Assembly: GCA_025738555.1 (NCBI GenBank)
Contig: JAOVFP010000002.1
Span: 7,626,001 to 7,690,000 of the forward strand
DNA: 64,000 bases
Source of the DNA: Cyathus striatus
Lineage: Eukaryota > Basidiomycota > Agaricomycetes > Agaricales > Nidulariaceae
Direction: 5' to 3'
The notes below the pieces were generated by a model that saw only the letters and a list, made by a program, of their open reading frames with translations, searched no databases and had not been told where the DNA came from. Positions 58,617 through 64,000 of this stretch are shown one piece after another; the stretch's first letter is position 1, and every line of letters begins with the position of its first letter. The translations under genes were made by a program, and so were the position numbers.

Positions 58617-61506
58617 CTCTGGATGTGGCGGTGGCGGTCAAGTGGCGACGGATTAGAAGAACGTGGTCTGCTTACTACTTGAATACACGGGCGCGTTTCT
58701 ACAACATATGGTTCGAGTAAGAAATGTGACATAAAGCTAATACAACGTTTACTCTTGGTTTACTCCTTAAGTTTTAACTTTTGAATAATTGAAGTTTAAG
58801 TACGACCGCTGCCGGTCCGATACACCAGTTGGGATTAGATCATGTGACTCTGCGAACACCGGAGCCGGTTACACTACCGGGCGGCAGGCACCGTACCGAA
58901 CGAGTCGTACGCGACGCCCAACTTGAACAATCACCTCATCTGAACTTGATTTGAACCTCATCATCAAGCATTCTCCCAGATCCTCCCTCATCCATCCTCC
59001 TGGTGACTGAATGTTGAACAACGTTGGGCAGCCATCAGTGGCAGGCGACAATGGAAGTATGGTGCGATTATCGACAAGAGGCGGGCACTCAACAAAGGGT
59101 CTGTTGGAGTGAGGAAACAGGAAGAGGTCAATCCTTTTTTTTTTGGCTTTTCGGTGTGAGCTTTGCTAATATCGTAGGTACCGATACAGTTCAATGATTT
59201 ATGCGTTGTTGCTCACATCACCCCGTATGCATGCTCGTCCCCTTAAATGCTTAATTCGTGGTCCCTCGGTATCGGTGGTTGGTAGTGAGCTGGCGGCGGC
59301 GTGTTCCCCGGGCGGGGGTGGTGGATGAGGTGTTGATTTCCGAACCGCGTTCGCGGACAAGGCCCTGTATGCTTCGTGTGTTATCATTTAAGGAATATGC
59401 ATGCTCGTATCAGGCTTGAGGAGACGCAGTTGTGTGCGCGTGGCCCTATTAGTCCTTGGGAGCAGCGCGATGGTACCGTGACGATGGCACCAGGAGAGAG
59501 TTGTCTGTCTGGAGGGCACGAGAAGGGTTGGCATCCGTAGGTTGGCATTGTGGTTCACCTTTTAAGCGCAGTTGTCGTGTTCCTCTCAGGCGTCGCGTCT
59601 GTGTCCCTGCGCTCGACGTCAAGTTTCGGCAATACTGCTCAGCCTGTGTGGCAACTAGTTACAAGATTCAACGCTTCGGGTGGAACGGTGATGAGACTTA
59701 CTTGACGTTATGCTCGTCCCGGCTGCATCAGCGACTCAAGCTACAGATTGGATAGTGTTATCGTTGGCGTTGTCCTGCGCGATTTCGTGATGGGTCTGTA
59801 ACCTTCCACCGTCTGTCGTTGTCGTCCGTCACACAAGCACTACCATGTGGTATGCATTGCTGCCTGAGGACTAAAGAGAATGATTGGGGTAGTTTAAGGG
59901 GTGAATCCGTGAAGCTTGAAGCGAAGCCTACTGAGAATCATGTACTGGTTGAGGGGAAGAAACTAGGTGAGCATAGTGATTTCGATGTTGAATGTGATTA
60001 ATGAATCTATAACAATTGGGTCTTTTTCTGCAAGTACCAGCGCAGTGTAGAGATACTAATGCTATCACTTTCAGCTACCATTATCAACGCGATTTGAACA
60101 GCCTAGTAATTACCGTGTTATCTGCAAATCAAGCTACGAACTTTGGTGTTGGCGTCGTTAACGTTGGAGATATGACTGCTGGTGGGGTCTCTCCTTGTGT
60201 ATTGAAGAGGTCAATCAAGCAGTGCTGGTGAAAAGCCGAAACACACAATCGGAATTAGGAGTATGCTGTTGTTGACTACGGAACCTGAGTCTCAGGAGGG
60301 CGTGTCCTCTCCCTTGATATGCATGCGCAACTTCTAGGGAAGAGTGGCCCATCATTGGTCCAGTCGAGTTGGAAAAGATCATGCAAGACTGTGATCATAA
60401 ATGAACGCCAGTTCGAGAAAGCTCCGAGTCCAGCGGCATATCTGCCTTTCTGAGATTCCTGTCGGTGCTTTATGACGCTTTCCCCTGAGGATCTGAGACG
60501 ATATACGCGTCTCTCCCACACCGACACTCGAATTCATGTCACGCTACTGCTGGAGCGACGAAGAAACCGTATGTCCTGTGCTTTGCCACCTGACTTGCGA
60601 AGATTTTGACGGGGTATCGTCTTCGCTTCACTATCTGGAAGAAGCATGACTTACGAAGACTCGAACAGAGATTCGATCCAGCTGATGTTATACGCACCTC
60701 ACTTTCATCAAAGCGCAGTCAACTGTGTTGCGTAAGTAGGATACCGAGCCATACTGAAGCTGTTAGATGGTATTTGTGATCCAGGTCACACCTAGCTGTC
60801 ACTGGCACCTCGATACGCACCACACGCCATATTGCGAGCTGCGAGCAACTGCGGAAATGTTAACTGCGGAACGTACTGTGTAGCGTTGACAACTTCCATG
60901 GCTTCCATATCGACCTTTCACCTAGCTGATTACTTCCTCCAATCTAGCAATATCTAAAGTTGTTGTATGCTTCTGGATCTTTGGAGCGTTGATGGGCACT
61001 GGTCTCGGTATAACCCGCGACGGTGACTTGACTCCAGCATCCTTGTGCACTTAACTTCTACTCCCACACTCGCCTTCGACGTCTACTTCAATATCTCTTA
61101 TGTCAAACTCCTTCAATTAACTATTGTTACTATGTAACTAGTCATTAAGTCTTATTCTTTTCTATAAGCATTGCTGAACCTAAGAGAATGAATAAGCTAT
61201 GAGCGCTAGCAGCATATTGCACACTGGGATCGACAAGTGTGGTTGAATGATTGATACCCATCTCACAAGTACTCCCTACGTACACCCTCGCCAATGTTAT
61301 TATTAAAGCTAACTTCTTTCACTGGATTGTTCTCTAGGTTTTAAATACATTACTATATCTCATCTAGGGCGATTTCTCGCGCAATCGCAGCCAAGATATT
61401 TGCGAGAAATTCTCACAGGCGGTGATCTTAGTTTTATCTCCATAAATCTGTAGGGCACAATGCCCTACATATATTAGGTTATCTGTGAATTTCCCAATCA
61501 CATCAC
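58617..61506. other. Intergenic, no recognised gene
   Basis: About 2.9 kb. Plus frames at 59456-59755, 59819-60001 and 60016-60231 are open but unrecognised, and the block around 59590-59675 resembles 42010-42085. Two hairpins lie just before the peptidase: ATTTCTCGC/GCGAGAAAT at about 61390-61428, and TGTAGGGCA/TGCCCTACA at 61449-61469. Confidence 0.4.
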
Positions 61507-63596
61507 ATGTCAAGCTTTAAACAGGAACTACCTCTCAGTGGGATTGGATCGCAACGTAGCGTCCCCGTAACAGCATGGACCTTACTATTGCGCCACCGAT
61601 TAATCTTGTCTGTGATCTGCCTGGCAGCGCTTATGCTAGGAAGTATGAACGCAACACAGACTGCCAATTGCATGTACTCTCTCTTGCCCTCACGGACGTC
61701 CTCGAGTTTCTATGCCAACGTCAATCCCGTCGTGGGTCTGTGCCCGAGGCGCAGTCGGGGCGAGCCTGTTATCTCTTATTCTGGTCACATCGGACTGAAG
61801 GGCGACACTTCGACTCGTCCAAAGCGTTCTTTCTTCTGGTATGTCAACCAACTTACCAAGAGTGTATCTTCTTTACATTGATTGACATTCATCTTAGGGT
61901 TCTTTGAAGCAGAAAACGATCCAGAAAATGCTCCTATTATGTACGGCGCTATGACAATGTTCCCCGCGTCAGTTTGATGCTTACCAGGTAAATAATAGAT
62001 TGAGCACAGGGGGAGGACCAGGAACTTCTGGTATGACAAAGCCGTTAAACGGACAATCAGCTTGTGATATTACTGAGAACGGAATGAAATTTAATCCTGC
62101 TCGATGGACAGAGCACTTCAATCTCATTGCTCTCGATCATGTATGTTTAGATATTTTATTTCTCGATTTCAAAATGTTTTTACGTGAATTTCGTAGCCCA
62201 TTGGTGCCGGTTTCTCTTATGGGACAAGAGTAAACAACAGTCGCGATGCTGCCTTTGATGTCTATGATTTTTTGCAGAAATTCTTCAGAATATTTCCTCA
62301 CCTAGCGAAGTAAGTAAAGAATGCGTGATATTCTTCTTATGTATTCTAACATCCCTCAGAAACCAATTTGTTCTCTCTGGGGGGTCATATGGAGGCATTT
62401 ATATGCCAAATATTGCAACGGTCATCCATGAACAAAATCTTGCAATCTCCACAGGGAAAGGACAGCCTGGTGCAAAGCACATAAACTTAGAGTCTATTAT
62501 GATAAGTAATCCGTTGACAGTAAGCATTCAACTGAGTTATATAGGATTTTCCGCTGATTAGAAAAAGAGCCCTATTTCGCACTTTAGCTGGGTTTTGCAG
62601 TACCGATGCGCAGAGAAGCATGTATATAATGAAACAGCCTGTGCCGAATTACACGCAAGACAACCCTTATGCTTAGAAAAGATTCAGTTAGCTTACGAGT
62701 TACCTACCATCGAGAACCGTTTTGATGCTGCCGACTACTGTTGGGGTCATTTGGATGCCGACACCAACGGTACCTTAATCGAAGATGTTCGACGAAAGGT
62801 ATGTGTTAAAAACTGATAAATCACTCGTAATTTATGTAGTATCAGTGTGATGGCGATGTATACGAATGCCATCCATTCTTTAAGTGGATGAATGACTTTT
62901 TCGCCCGCACCGACGTCAAATTTAAACTTGGGGTACCGACTGACGTGAATTTCACCTCACTAAACGACGATATTTGGACAGATTTCTTCGCTTATGGAGA
63001 TATGTAAGTGTATTTCTTTAGCCACTAGCTAGTTATTATGCTAACGACCAGCGATTAATACAATTGATACAGGATTAAACAACATCACTTGCTGTATCCA
63101 CCATTACTTCAGAATGGAATTCGTTTACTTCGTAGGCTATTTTTATCCAATATCGTGAAGCATGTGGCATCTCATGTATTTGTTGTACCAACAGATTTCA
63201 TTGGGGCCGATGATGCGAATTGTCCATGGCCAGGAATTTTATCGTTTGTGAGTCAACTGCATTATTGATAAAAGAAAGACAAATGAATAATTATTATTTC
63301 ATATGTAGCTAAAATTACTTCAGAGTCCGTTCCAAGAGGAATTTCTGAAGGCTCAGGATATACCGTGGCCTTCAGTTGATGAAGCAGAAGGAACGACAGC
63401 TCGCGTGGTTGGTAGCGGTGCTGGGAATATGACTTATATTCTCGTAAATAATGCGGGGCACTTTGTAAGTGGAATTGATCATGATTATGATCCTGTTAAT
63501 CATAACATGGAATTTTAGGTTGTAGGAGACCAACCTGCATTGGTGAAGAGGATAGTGGATACGTGGATTCCAAATAAGCCATTCTTTGAAGTGTAG
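61507..63596 (+). CDS. Serine carboxypeptidase, S10 family (possible frameshift at exon 2)
   Basis: Eleven exons can be laid out: 61507-61838, 61898-61940, 61999-62140, 62197-62309, 62360-62519, 62562-62798, 62840-63003, 63073-63130, 63195-63247, 63309-63464, 63519-63596. An N-terminal hydrophobic segment (LILSVICLAALMLG) suggests secretion or membrane anchoring. Family motifs follow in order: PVISYSGHIGLKGD, GGGPGTSGM, DHPIGAGFSYG, the nucleophile motif SGGSYGGIYMPN, HFSWVLQYRC, GADDANCPWPG with the likely catalytic Asp, and NNAGHF with the catalytic His. S10 enzymes remove C-terminal residues from peptides or act as acyltransferases. Joining exons 1 and 2 at the only obvious GT and AG leaves one extra G (TTAG|GGTTCTTTGAA), shifting the frame. 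Everything downstream is clean, so this is either a single-base lesion, a sequencing error or an unusual splice. Confidence 0.87.
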
Positions 63597-64000
63597 TGGT
63601 GGCCCTCACAATCAACTTACGTTTCTGTAGGGTATATGCTAAGTAACTGAATTTCAAGGCGCTATAGCCAAGTGGTTATGTCACGAAAACTAAGTTTGCC
63701 CCGCAACGAATTATGTGACATTGAAATGCCTTAATGCAAAGGCCTGAACGTAATGTGTATAAACGAGGACGAAACCACGCAAACCATCTTAATACGTGGC
63801 TGGTAGTATTGCAATAAATGTATTTGTGCTAATGAATGTCAATGCTCCATACCGAGTCTTGTAATTTTAAGCATACCACCTAATTGGTTTTAAGCAATCT
63901 AACAATTTCTGGAAAAAAAACACTAAATCAAAGTCTCTTTGAATACTAATTAGTGTGAGGGAATCTTGATAAATCGTTATATATTCTGTTCCAACGCGTA
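63597..64000. other. 3' flank of the carboxypeptidase
   Basis: No gene. A tRNA A-box-like phrase (TAGCCAAGTGG at about 63666) stands alone, with no matching B-box or cloverleaf. Confidence 0.4.

Noticed and set aside
63658..63730. Possible tRNA gene (TAGCCAAGTGG resembles an A-box)
   Set aside because: No B-box, no TpsiC arm and no cloverleaf could be drawn.

Overview
The window looks like nuclear DNA of a filamentous basidiomycete, most likely an agaricomycete. Genes are cut by many 45-70 bp GT-AG introns, and the gene families are typical of that group: a multi-copy cytochrome P450 family, F-box proteins, a two-finger GATA factor, Lunapark and a fungal S10 carboxypeptidase. No bacterial-style operons, rRNA genes or convincing tRNA genes were seen. 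All assignments come from reading translations and splice sites by eye; no database search was possible.

Layout. 0.2-4.0 kb (minus strand): an intact two-exon F-box-like gene followed by a P450 copy that breaks off in mid-exon. 4-11.5 kb: no recognisable gene, but two repeat fields (8.4-8.8 and 8.9-10.1 kb). 11.5-13.9 kb (minus): a complete six-exon Lunapark gene. 14-25 kb: repeat-rich DNA, including hairpin elements, a 2.6-copy satellite of about 408 bp and a duplicated block at 22.0-22.8 kb. 25.4-26.6 kb: a GATA zinc-finger factor. 26.6-35.4 kb: a gene desert with a small TA-flanked inverted-repeat element. 35.5-36.6 kb: a multi-pass membrane protein. 38.2-39.3 kb: a LAMTOR1/EGO-like lysosomal anchor. 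39.3-43.3 kb: repeats. 43.3-58.6 kb: a plus-strand array of three full-length P450 genes with a shared 17-exon plan, interleaved with a decayed F-box copy, a P450 last-exon relic, a 677 bp TA-flanked transposon-like element and a small P-loop NTPase gene. 61.5-63.6 kb: an S10 serine carboxypeptidase.

How it fits together. The left end (194-3990, minus) and the block at 48000-51210 (plus) are inverted copies of one segment: F-box gene, spacer, P450. The left copy keeps the F-box gene and has lost half the P450. The right copy has lost the F-box gene and keeps the P450, although one of its splice donors is mutated. The array therefore seems to be expanding and decaying by segmental duplication. 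A shared pathway for the P450s, P-loop protein and peptidase is possible but not shown by the sequence. Lunapark, the LAMTOR1-like anchor and the GATA factor look like ordinary housekeeping or regulatory genes.
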